Shown here piece by piece: positions 24,844 through 31,867 of a stretch of DNA of 64,000 bases. Every line of letters begins with the position of its first letter. Positions within the stretch are counted from its first letter, which is position 1. The notes beneath the pieces were generated by a model. The model was not told the DNA's origin and searched no databases. It worked only from the letters and a program-made list of their open reading frames with translations. The DNA comes from an uncultured Collinsella sp. GTDB taxonomy: Bacteria > Actinomycetota > Coriobacteriia > Coriobacteriales > Coriobacteriaceae. Position numbers and translations under genes: made by a program. The stretch covers positions 1-64,000 of the forward strand of contig CATXWM010000008.1 in assembly GCA_958403205.1 (NCBI GenBank), in the 5' to 3' direction.

Positions 24844-26826
24844 ATGACCGATAGCATGCAGCAGATGGCGCTCGACACGCTCGGCGCCTATTTTGGCTAC
24901 ACCTCGTTTCGCCCGGGACAGGACCGCATGGTCGATGCGATCCTTGCCGGTCGTGATGCGCTGGGTGTTATGCCCACGGGCGCCGGCAAGTCCATTTGCT
25001 ACCAGGTGCCCGCGCTCATGCTGCCCGGCATCACCTTTGTGGTGAGTCCGCTGCTGTCGCTTATGGAGGACCAGACCCGTGCGTTGCTCGCGGCGGGTGC
25101 GCGACCCAGCTATCTCAACTCCAGCCTTACTCCGGCCCAGCAAAACACCGTGCTCAAGCGGGCGCGCGAGGGCCGCTACCAGCTTATGTACGTGGCGCCC
25201 GAGCGCTTGCTCGAGCCGCGTTTTTTGGCCTTTGCGCGGGAGGCCGCGGCGGACGGCGGCATTGGCGTGCCGCTCGTGGCCATTGACGAGGCCCACTGCG
25301 TGAGCCAATGGGGTCAGGATTTCCGCCCCGCCTACCTGCAGATTCGCGAGTTCATCGATTCCCTGCCGCAGCGCCCCATCGTGGCGGCCTTTACCGCTAC
25401 GGCGACCGAGTGCGTGCGCGCGGATATTCAGCAGATGCTCGGCCTGCAAAACCCCGCGACGGTGGTGACGGGCTTCGATCGCAAGAACCTCTACTTTGGC
25501 TGCGAGGAGATGGGCGACAAGGCCAAGGCCGCGTGGGTGCGTGACTACGTGATCGCGCATTCGAGCGAGAGCGGCATCGTGTATTGCTCGACCCGCAAGA
25601 CGGTCGATGCGCTGGCAGGCGAGCTTGCCGAGGCACTGGGCCCCAGCGGCATTCGCGTTGGCCGCTACCATGCCGGCATGGGCAACGACGCCCGCCGGCA
25701 AAGCCAGCGCGCCTTTATCGACGACGATATCCAGGTGATGGTTGCCACCAACGCCTTTGGTATGGGCATCGACAAGCCCAACGTGCGCTACGTGATCCAC
25801 AACAACGTGCCCGAGAGCATCGAGGCCTACTACCAGGAGGCGGGTCGAGCCGGCCGCGATGGCGACCCGGCCAGCTGCCACCTGCTGTGGAACGGCAACG
25901 ATTTTCGCATGCGTCGCTTTCTGATCGACCGCGGCGATGCTGCCGATGAGGCGCTCGACGACGAGCAGCGCGCATGGGCGCTCCAGAACCGCTACCGCCT
26001 GCTCAGCCAGATGGAGGGCTACTGCAATACTACCGGCTGCCTGCGCGAATACATGCTGCGCTACTTTGGCGACGAGGCCGCGGCCGAGCATGCTGCTGCG
26101 GCTGGTGCGGGCGCCACCGCCACGGATGACGCCGAGGGCTGCGGCAACTGCAGCAACTGCCTCACGCAGTTCGAGGTCGAGGACGTCACCGATATGGCCC
26201 GCGCCGCCGTGCGCTACGTGGCCGCGCGACCCATGCGCTTTGGCAAGTCGCTGATCGCCGACGTGCTCCACGGCGGCAACACCGAGCGCATTCGCCAGAT
26301 GCATCTGGACGAGGACCGCGGCTACGGCGAGCTGTCGAGCGAATCGGTCGGGCGCATCAAGGACATCATCGGCCAGCTGTGCGGCCGCGGTTATCTGGCC
26401 ACCTCGCAGGGGCAGTACCCGGTCGTGGGGCTGGGTCCGCGTGCCGTCGAGGTCGAGGATGAGGCGTTCGCCTTTACCGTTAAGCGTCGTGCGTCCAAGC
26501 GCAAGGCCTCGGCCCGCGCCCGCCGCGCCGTCGATCTGCTGCGCGAGGAGGCCGAGCTGGATCAGCGCCCGCGTGTTGGCGACGATGCCGAGCTGTTCGA
26601 GCGCCTGCGTGCCCTCCGCAAGGAGATCTCGACGGAGCTGGAGATGGCGCCGTACATGGTCTTTTCCGACAAGGCCCTGCGCGGCCTGTGCCGCCTACGC
26701 CCACAGACGCGCGACGAGCTTATCCAGGTCAACGGCATCGGCGAGAAAAAGGCCGACGCCTTTGGCGAGCAGTTTATGGCGGCGATTGAAGAGTTTGAGT
26801 CCGAGCATGCACGGAATGGAGCATAA
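24844..26826 (+). CDS. recQ: ATP-dependent DNA helicase RecQ
   Basis: 660 residues. The helicase core has Walker A PTGAGKS (44-50) and DEAH (148-151, followed by CVSQWGQDFRP). The RecQ-Ct zinc site is made of CLREYML plus CGNCSNC cysteines (about 400-440), then a winged helix and a C-terminal HRDC domain (about 575-650). All RecQ motifs look intact. It separates the two GntR genes, and its stop is only 2 bp before the start of GntR 3, implying co-transcription with a sugar-type regulator, an unusual pairing. Confidence 0.96.
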   Translation: MTDSMQQMALDTLGAYFGYTSFRPGQDRMVDAILAGRDALGVMPTGAGKSICYQVPALMLPGITFVVSPLLSLMEDQTRALLAAGARPSYLNSSLTPAQQNTVLKRAREGRYQLMYVAPERLLEPRFLAFAREAAADGGIGVPLVAIDEAHCVSQWGQDFRPAYLQIREFIDSLPQRPIVAAFTATATECVRADIQQMLGLQNPATVVTGFDRKNLYFGCEEMGDKAKAAWVRDYVIAHSSESGIVYCSTRKTVDALAGELAEALGPSGIRVGRYHAGMGNDARRQSQRAFIDDDIQVMVATNAFGMGIDKPNVRYVIHNNVPESIEAYYQEAGRAGRDGDPASCHLLWNGNDFRMRRFLIDRGDAADEALDDEQRAWALQNRYRLLSQMEGYCNTTGCLREYMLRYFGDEAAAEHAAAAGAGATATDDAEGCGNCSNCLTQFEVEDVTDMARAAVRYVAARPMRFGKSLIADVLHGGNTERIRQMHLDEDRGYGELSSESVGRIKDIIGQLCGRGYLATSQGQYPVVGLGPRAVEVEDEAFAFTVKRRASKRKASARARRAVDLLREEAELDQRPRVGDDAELFERLRALRKEISTELEMAPYMVFSDKALRGLCRLRPQTRDELIQVNGIGEKKADAFGEQFMAAIEEFESEHARNGA

Positions 26827-26828
26827 CG

Positions 26829-27584
26829 ATGGCATCCGATGATAAAACCGAGCGCACTGAGGTGTCCGCTGTGCCGCTGTACCAGCAGGTAATGGACGAC
26901 CTAAAGGGCGAGATCGCGCGTGGCGTGTACGCATCCGGCTCGCGCATTCCTTCCGAGATGGAGCTCGCGAAGTACTACGGCGTGGGACGCATCACCGTGC
27001 GCCGCGCCATCGAGGAGCTGTCGCGCGCGGGGTATCTCAACCGCCAGCAGGGGAGGGGCACGTTCGTGTGCGCGCCCAAGCTCAAGCGCAAGATTGTCCA
27101 GAAGGGTGACGTTCAGAGCTTTTCCGAGGGTTGCGCTGCCAACGACATGGTGCCGGGTGCGCGCCTGGTATCGCGCACGGTGGTTGCGGCGACGCGCGAG
27201 GACGCGGCGTTCTTTGGCGTAGAGCCCGGCTGCGAGCTTATCGTGGTCGAGCGCGTGCGCACGGCCGACGGCATCCCCGTCATGCTCGAGAACAACGCCT
27301 TTGTGCTGGTTGACCATCCCTATCTGCAGACACTTGCCGATAAGGACCTCACCGATAACTCGATCTTTGCGCTCGTTGCCGAGCATTCGGGCCGCGCACC
27401 GCTCAAGTCCGACCCTTGCACCGTGGAGATTGCGCTCGCCGATGCTCAGGCGGCCCCGCTGTTGGAGGTGCCGGTCGGCGAGCCGCTCTTCTATATGGAG
27501 GCGTACTTTACCGATGCGGACGATCGGCCCTTGCTGCTCGGACGCCAAAAGATCGTGGGCTCGCGCTACGTTTTCGACATCTAA
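26829..27584 (+). CDS. GntR-family (HutC/UTRA) transcriptional regulator 3
   Basis: 251 residues. The winged helix has RIPSEMELAKYYGVGRITVRRAIEEL and QQGRGTFVC (about 20-85), with the UTRA domain at about 105-245. It is more similar to GntR 2 than to GntR 1. The gene lies directly upstream of deglycase 3, and the gap holds two 17-bp direct repeats flanking a promoter, so it most likely represses deglycase 3. The first residues (about 1-15) are an acidic extension not seen in GntR 2. Confidence 0.93.
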   Translation: MASDDKTERTEVSAVPLYQQVMDDLKGEIARGVYASGSRIPSEMELAKYYGVGRITVRRAIEELSRAGYLNRQQGRGTFVCAPKLKRKIVQKGDVQSFSEGCAANDMVPGARLVSRTVVAATREDAAFFGVEPGCELIVVERVRTADGIPVMLENNAFVLVDHPYLQTLADKDLTDNSIFALVAEHSGRAPLKSDPCTVEIALADAQAAPLLEVPVGEPLFYMEAYFTDADDRPLLLGRQKIVGSRYVFDI

Positions 27585-27593
27585 CGTCCATAG

Positions 27594-27672
27594 ATAGAAC
27601 AACATAGAACAAGTTTGGTGAAATGACTTCACGAGCGTCGTCGTGCGTGCTATAAATAGGACAACATAGAAC
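27594..27672 (+). promoter_or_regulatory. Promoter flanked by two 17-bp direct repeats (GntR 3 operators)
   Basis: ATAGAACAACATAGAAC (27594-27610) and ATAGGACAACATAGAAC (27656-27672) differ at one base and start 62 bp apart. Between them lie TTCACG (27628-27633) and TATAAA (27651-27656), a plausible -35/-10 pair at 17 bp. The second repeat would overlap the transcription start. Confidence 0.6.
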
Positions 27673-27728
27673 GACCGCAGGTACAAGCTGTCGTCGTTCA
27701 AAACCGCCACACAAGGAGGAACATCAGG

Positions 27729-28697
27729 ATGAACGCACATGATCTGGTTCAGGAAATCATCGAGCGCAAGGGTAAGATTGAGAATGTCTTTTGGATTGCT
27801 TGTGGCGGTTCGATGATTGACCTGATGCCGGCCAACGAGCTGCTCAAGCGCGAGGCCACCACGTTTACCTCGACGGTCTACACGGCACGCGAGTTTTGCC
27901 TGATGGCCCCCAAGAGCCTTGGCGAGAAGTCGCTCGTTATTGCCTGCAGCCACAGTGGCAACACGCAGGAGGTCGTCGACGGTTGCGAGATGGCGCTGGC
28001 CGCTGGCGCCGAGGTCGTTGCTCTCACCGACTGCGAGGGCTCCAAGATCGATAACGGCAAGTGGACCACCTGGGTCTACCCCTGGGGCGAGGGCGTGCCG
28101 CAGGCCGAGGTGCCTCAGGGTATCGGCGCTCTGATCGCCGCCGAGCTGCTCGACCAGCAGGAAGGCTACGAGGCACTCGCTGACATGTACGAGGGTCTCA
28201 AGCAGATGGATGCGCTGCTGCCCGCTGCGCGCGAGAAGGTCAACGCCGAGCTGGGCACCCGCTTTGCCGAGCTCTGCCAGCAGCACAAGTTCTTCTATAT
28301 CCTGGGCTCCGGACCCAACTTTAGCCAGACCTACGCCATGGCTATCTGCTCGCTCATGGAGATGCAGTGGCAGCACTGCTGCTATATTCACTCCGGCGAG
28401 TACTTCCACGGCCCGTTCGAGGCCACCGAGCCCGGCGTGTTTTACTTTGTGCAGCTCGGATCGGGCGAGTGCCGCCCCATGGAGGAGCGCGCGCTGGCGT
28501 TCCTCAACACGCACACCGATACGGTCATGGTGCTCGACGCGCTCGAGTACGGCGTGGGCGAGGTGCCTGCCAGCGTGCGTTCGTTCCTGGAGCCGATCTT
28601 CTTCTACGCGATGAGCTGCGAGCTGCGCGCCGCGCGCGGAAAGGTGTTCGACCACAGCCCTGAGATTCGTCGCTACATGGGCATCGAGCAGTACTAG
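27729..28697 (+). CDS. SIS-domain fructosamine-6-phosphate deglycase homologue 3
   Basis: 322 residues, two SIS domains (about 15-145 and 178-315). The catalytic-pair equivalents are Glu211 (MEMQW) and His227 (EYFHGPFE). The phosphate loop is ACGGSMIDLMPA and the Ser-rich region is CSHSGNTQE. It has its own regulator and promoter, so it probably serves a different Amadori substrate than homologue 2. CAAGGAGGAAC precedes the start. Sequence drift between the three copies is large outside the active site, so they are not recent duplicates. Confidence 0.9.
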   Translation: MNAHDLVQEIIERKGKIENVFWIACGGSMIDLMPANELLKREATTFTSTVYTAREFCLMAPKSLGEKSLVIACSHSGNTQEVVDGCEMALAAGAEVVALTDCEGSKIDNGKWTTWVYPWGEGVPQAEVPQGIGALIAAELLDQQEGYEALADMYEGLKQMDALLPAAREKVNAELGTRFAELCQQHKFFYILGSGPNFSQTYAMAICSLMEMQWQHCCYIHSGEYFHGPFEATEPGVFYFVQLGSGECRPMEERALAFLNTHTDTVMVLDALEYGVGEVPASVRSFLEPIFFYAMSCELRAARGKVFDHSPEIRRYMGIEQY

Positions 28698-28744
28698 GTA
28701 CCGGGAAAACCATTCACCTTCGATTTGCAAGTGAACAGCGTGCG

Positions 28745-28787
28745 TAAAAAGCGGGCCGCGCCGGTGAGTTTCCGGTGCGGCCCGCTT
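28745..28787 (-). terminator. Terminator of the lactate dehydrogenase gene
   Basis: AAGCGGGCCGCGCCGG (28749-28764) pairs with CCGGTGCGGCCCGCTT (28772-28787), with one G-U. The run of five A's just left of it (28746-28750) gives a T-run on the minus strand. It may also stop deglycase 3. Confidence 0.85.
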
Positions 28788-28828
28788 AGTATCGCGCATA
28801 GATTTGCAAGGTTGCGGCAGCCAGCGGC

Positions 28829-29806
28829 TTACTTGGCGTCGTAGGCCTCGGCATCCCACCAGTCGAGTTGGGCGATGTTGTCGCGGATGTGCTGGCAGCT
28901 CTTGTGGAAGCCTTCGAGCTCGTGCTCGGAAAGGTCGAGTGTGTAGACCTCCTCGACGCCCTCGGCACCGATCACGCACGGCAGGGAGGTGAAGATGCCC
29001 TCCTCGCCATACTGGCCGGTCATGAGCGTGGAGGCGGAAAGCACGGCGTGCTCGTTGTGCAGAACGGCGGCGCAGACGCGCGCGGCGGAGTTGGCGACGG
29101 CGTACTCGGTGCACTGCTTGCCCTGGTAGGTTACGTAGCCGCCCTTGCGTGCAAGCTCCTCGACCTCCATGTGGTCGAAGGCGTACTTGTCGGGGTTCTC
29201 GGCCTGAAGCTCGTTGAGGTTTTTGCCGGCGATGGTTGCGGCCTTAAAGGCGGCAAGCTGGCTAAAGCCGTGCTCGCCGATCATGTAGGCGTCGATGGAC
29301 TTAGGGCTCACGCCGACCTTCTTGGAGATCTCGGTGCGCAGGCGGGCGGAGTCCAGGCCGCAGCCCGAGCCGATGATCTTCTTGGGATCGTAGCCGGTCA
29401 GATGCCACAGCTCGGTGCACACGACGTCGCAGGGGTTGGAGATGCTCACGAAGATGCCGTCAAAGCCGGCGTCGACGATGCGCTTGGCAAAGGTGCGGGC
29501 GGCGTCGGTGGTAAAGAACAGCTCGCCGTCGCGGTTGCCGGCGGCCAGCGCGACCTTGCCGGCGGCGTTGACGATGACGTCGCAGCAGGCAAGCTCCTCG
29601 TAGTGGTCGTAGCAGTTGACGATCTTGGTGTTGTACGGGACAAACGAAAGGGAGTCGCGCAGGTCCTGGACCTCGGACGTCACCTTGGCCTCGTTGATAT
29701 CGCACAGGTACAGCTCATCGGCAATGCCCTGCATGAGCAGACTGTTGGCGACATGTGCTCCTACGTGGCCCTGGCCGACCACACCGATCTTACGCGTCTG
29801 GTACAT
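28829..29806 (-). CDS. L-lactate / L-2-hydroxyacid dehydrogenase
   Basis: 325 residues of the LDH/MDH family. The NAD site is GVVGQGHVGAHVA (8-20) with Asp36 binding the ribose, SNPCDVV (123-129), and catalytic His179 in IGEHG; the substrate Arg is in DSARLR (152-157). The mobile loop reads AAGNRDGEL, with Arg92 and a shape closer to L-2-hydroxyisocaproate dehydrogenase than to classical LDH (GAPQKPGETR). Reduction of pyruvate or a branched 2-oxoacid is therefore possible. The start lies behind GAAAGGA; upstream in-frame codons lack family similarity. Confidence 0.87.
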   Translation of the reverse strand: MYQTRKIGVVGQGHVGAHVANSLLMQGIADELYLCDINEAKVTSEVQDLRDSLSFVPYNTKIVNCYDHYEELACCDVIVNAAGKVALAAGNRDGELFFTTDAARTFAKRIVDAGFDGIFVSISNPCDVVCTELWHLTGYDPKKIIGSGCGLDSARLRTEISKKVGVSPKSIDAYMIGEHGFSQLAAFKAATIAGKNLNELQAENPDKYAFDHMEVEELARKGGYVTYQGKQCTEYAVANSAARVCAAVLHNEHAVLSASTLMTGQYGEEGIFTSLPCVIGAEGVEEVYTLDLSEHELEGFHKSCQHIRDNIAQLDWWDAEAYDAK

Positions 29807-30016
29807 ATATGTATCCTTTCGGCCGAGTTTTTCGCGTCGAACCATTGTAACGTCCTGTTGCCACTTTGCTAGGCTAAAGCGCCATAGATTTTTGGGCATG
29901 CCTTAATCTCTACTTTTGGAGCGATTTGGGCCGCTGACGGTATCGCTGGGCGATGTGCTCGCGCGGACGGGGCCGCTCGTTGTACCATAGCTGCAACTGA
30001 CTCGTAAGGAGCATCC

Positions 30017-30943
30017 ATGCCCATTCGCATCCCCGACGCCCTCCCTGCCGCCGCGCAGCTCGAGAGCGAGAACATCTTTGTCATGACCGAGTACCGCGCG
30101 CTGCACCAGGACATCCGTCCGCTGCGCGTGCTCATCCTCAACCTCATGCCCACCAAGATTGCCACCGAGACGCAGATCATGCGCAAACTCTCCAATACGC
30201 CGCTGCAGGTTGAGGTTGATCTGCTGCGCACCAAAACGCACGAGGCCACGCATGTGAGTGCCGGCCACCTGGAGACGTTCTACCGCACGTTCGACGACAT
30301 CCGCGACATCCACTACGACGGCCTGATCATCACGGGCGCGCCCGTGGAGCAGATGCCGTTCGAGGAGGTCGACTACTGGCCCGAGCTCTGCCAGATCATG
30401 GATTGGTCCACCACGCACGTGCACTCTACGCTGCACATTTGTTGGGGCGCGCAGGCCGGTCTGTACCATCATTACGGTATCCAGAAGTACGACCTGCCGG
30501 CAAAGGCGAGCGGCGTGTTTGAGCATTATCTGGTGAAGCCGCAAAGTCCGCTGGTCCGCGGCTTTGACGACCGCTTCTATGCCGTACATTCGCGCAACAC
30601 CGACGTGCGCCGCGAGGACGTGGAGGCCGAGCCGCAGCTTGAGGTCGTGGCCGTGTCCGACGAGGTGGGCCTGTACATCGTCAAGTCGACCGACAGCCGT
30701 CGCTTCTTTGTATTTGGTCACCCCGAGTACGATACCGACACGCTGCGCCTGGAGTACGAGCGCGACGTGAAGCGCGGGCTCAACCCGGAGGTGCCGGCGC
30801 ACTACTTCCCAGGTGATGACCCCACCGCCGAGCCGCGCAACGTCTGGCGCAGCCAGGCTCAGTTGCTCTACACCAACTGGCTCAACTACTACGTCTACCA
30901 GACCACGCCCTACGACCTGGCCCGCGCCGGCGAGGAGCACTAG
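30017..30943 (+). CDS. metAA: Homoserine O-acetyltransferase (MetA type)
   Basis: 308 residues. Methionine biosynthesis, activation of homoserine in the cytoplasm. The catalytic triad of the family is present at canonical numbering: Cys142 (HICWGAQ), His235 and Glu237 (FGHPEYD). Position 111, which determines acyl-CoA choice, is Glu (GAPVEQMPF) instead of the Gly of E. coli MetA; in characterised MetA proteins Glu111 gives acetyl-CoA preference. The gene is therefore better called an acetyl- than a succinyltransferase. It is divergent from the dehydrogenase gene. TAAGGAG precedes the start. No SAM riboswitch was seen upstream. Confidence 0.93.
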   Translation: MPIRIPDALPAAAQLESENIFVMTEYRALHQDIRPLRVLILNLMPTKIATETQIMRKLSNTPLQVEVDLLRTKTHEATHVSAGHLETFYRTFDDIRDIHYDGLIITGAPVEQMPFEEVDYWPELCQIMDWSTTHVHSTLHICWGAQAGLYHHYGIQKYDLPAKASGVFEHYLVKPQSPLVRGFDDRFYAVHSRNTDVRREDVEAEPQLEVVAVSDEVGLYIVKSTDSRRFFVFGHPEYDTDTLRLEYERDVKRGLNPEVPAHYFPGDDPTAEPRNVWRSQAQLLYTNWLNYYVYQTTPYDLARAGEEH

Positions 30944-30985
30944 GCTGCGATGGTACTGCTGTAGCCGTGGCTGATGTGGCGGCGA

Positions 30986-31582
30986 TTAGGCGCTGATGAT
31001 GTGGGGTAGCGGCAGGTCGTGAGCGTCGGTGGGAACGCGGTCGACACGCTGCTCGTCAAAGGCGATGCCGATGATTTGGCATGCGGGCGAGAGCATGGGC
31101 AGATAGCGGTCATAGCAACCGCCGCCGTAGCCCAGGCGCGCGCCGGTTTGGTCGAAGGCCACGAGCGGCACGACGATCATGTCGAGAGCTTCGGCAGGCA
31201 CGATAGGGAAGCGGCCGCTGTCGATGTCCATGGCCGCGAAAGCCCGTGTGGGGTGGGCGATAAACGGAGCCGCGGACGCATCGTCGGCGGCAACTGCCCG
31301 CATACACATGCGCTGGCCACAAGCTGCAGCGTCTGTTGCCGAGAGCATGCACGGATAGGCCACGCGCCAGCCACGTTTGGCGGCAGCTGCGGCAAACGCG
31401 GCTGAGTCGACTTCGGAACCCATCGCGGCATAGACGGCAACGGTGTGCGGTGCCGCGGGATCCGAGCGACCCAGTCGCTCAACAAGCCGCGCACAGATAA
31501 CGGCAGACTTCGCCGCCCGCACATCCAAATGAATCGCATCGCGCCGGGCAATCACCGCTCGCCGCAATTTAGCCTTGTCCAT
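30986..31582 (-). CDS. 5-formyltetrahydrofolate cyclo-ligase
   Basis: 198 residues. It converts 5-formyl-THF to 5,10-methenyl-THF with ATP. The conserved C-terminal motif is LGYGGGCYDRYL (about 160-171), and the basic N-terminus (KAKLRRAVIARRDAI) is typical. The start was set at the Met behind AAAGGAGG; the frame extends nine codons upstream without support. Its promoter region carries copy 4 of the 45-bp repeat. Confidence 0.92.
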   Translation of the reverse strand: MDKAKLRRAVIARRDAIHLDVRAAKSAVICARLVERLGRSDPAAPHTVAVYAAMGSEVDSAAFAAAAAKRGWRVAYPCMLSATDAAACGQRMCMRAVAADDASAAPFIAHPTRAFAAMDIDSGRFPIVPAEALDMIVVPLVAFDQTGARLGYGGGCYDRYLPMLSPACQIIGIAFDEQRVDRVPTDAHDLPLPHIISA

Positions 31583-31600
31583 CCCAACCTCCTTTAGCAA

Positions 31601-31644
31601 ACCTGCCAAAAAGGGACAGGTTTATTTTGGCAGGTTTTATCTGG
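31601..31644 (-). repeat. 45-bp palindromic repeat, copy 4 (inverted)
   Basis: CCTGCCAAAA and TTTTGGCAGG arms are perfectly complementary here, followed by GGTTTTATCTGGGC. It lies just upstream of the cyclo-ligase gene on the minus strand. Confidence 0.85.
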
Positions 31645-31660
31645 GCAAACAGCAAAACAA

Positions 31661-31861
31661 CCACGAAGGGGATACATGCACCTTCGTGGTGGTCTGTGTT
31701 GTGATGGGTGTCTGCGGCGGTTTGTCTCGATCTGTAACATCAAGACGGCAATATCGGCTCCAGATGTTACAGATCGAGACAAACCGCCGCGGTGGGCTGC
31801 GCCGCCCCGCTCAAGCCGCAGAAAAAGGTAGATTTTCGGGCATGTCCCAAAAATCTACCTT
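31661..31861. repeat. Three consecutive inverted repeats between cyclo-ligase and M16C genes
   Basis: CCACGAAGG/CCTTCGTGG (31661-31669, 31681-31689) comes first. A 28-bp perfect repeat follows (31714-31741 with 31763-31790, containing GTTTGTCTCGATCTGTAAC). The last is AAGGTAGATTTT/AAAATCTACCTT (31825-31836, 31850-31861). The last ends 7 bp from the M16C stop and could be its terminator on the minus strand, although no T-run is visible. Confidence 0.85.
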
Positions 31862-31867
31862 GGTGCG

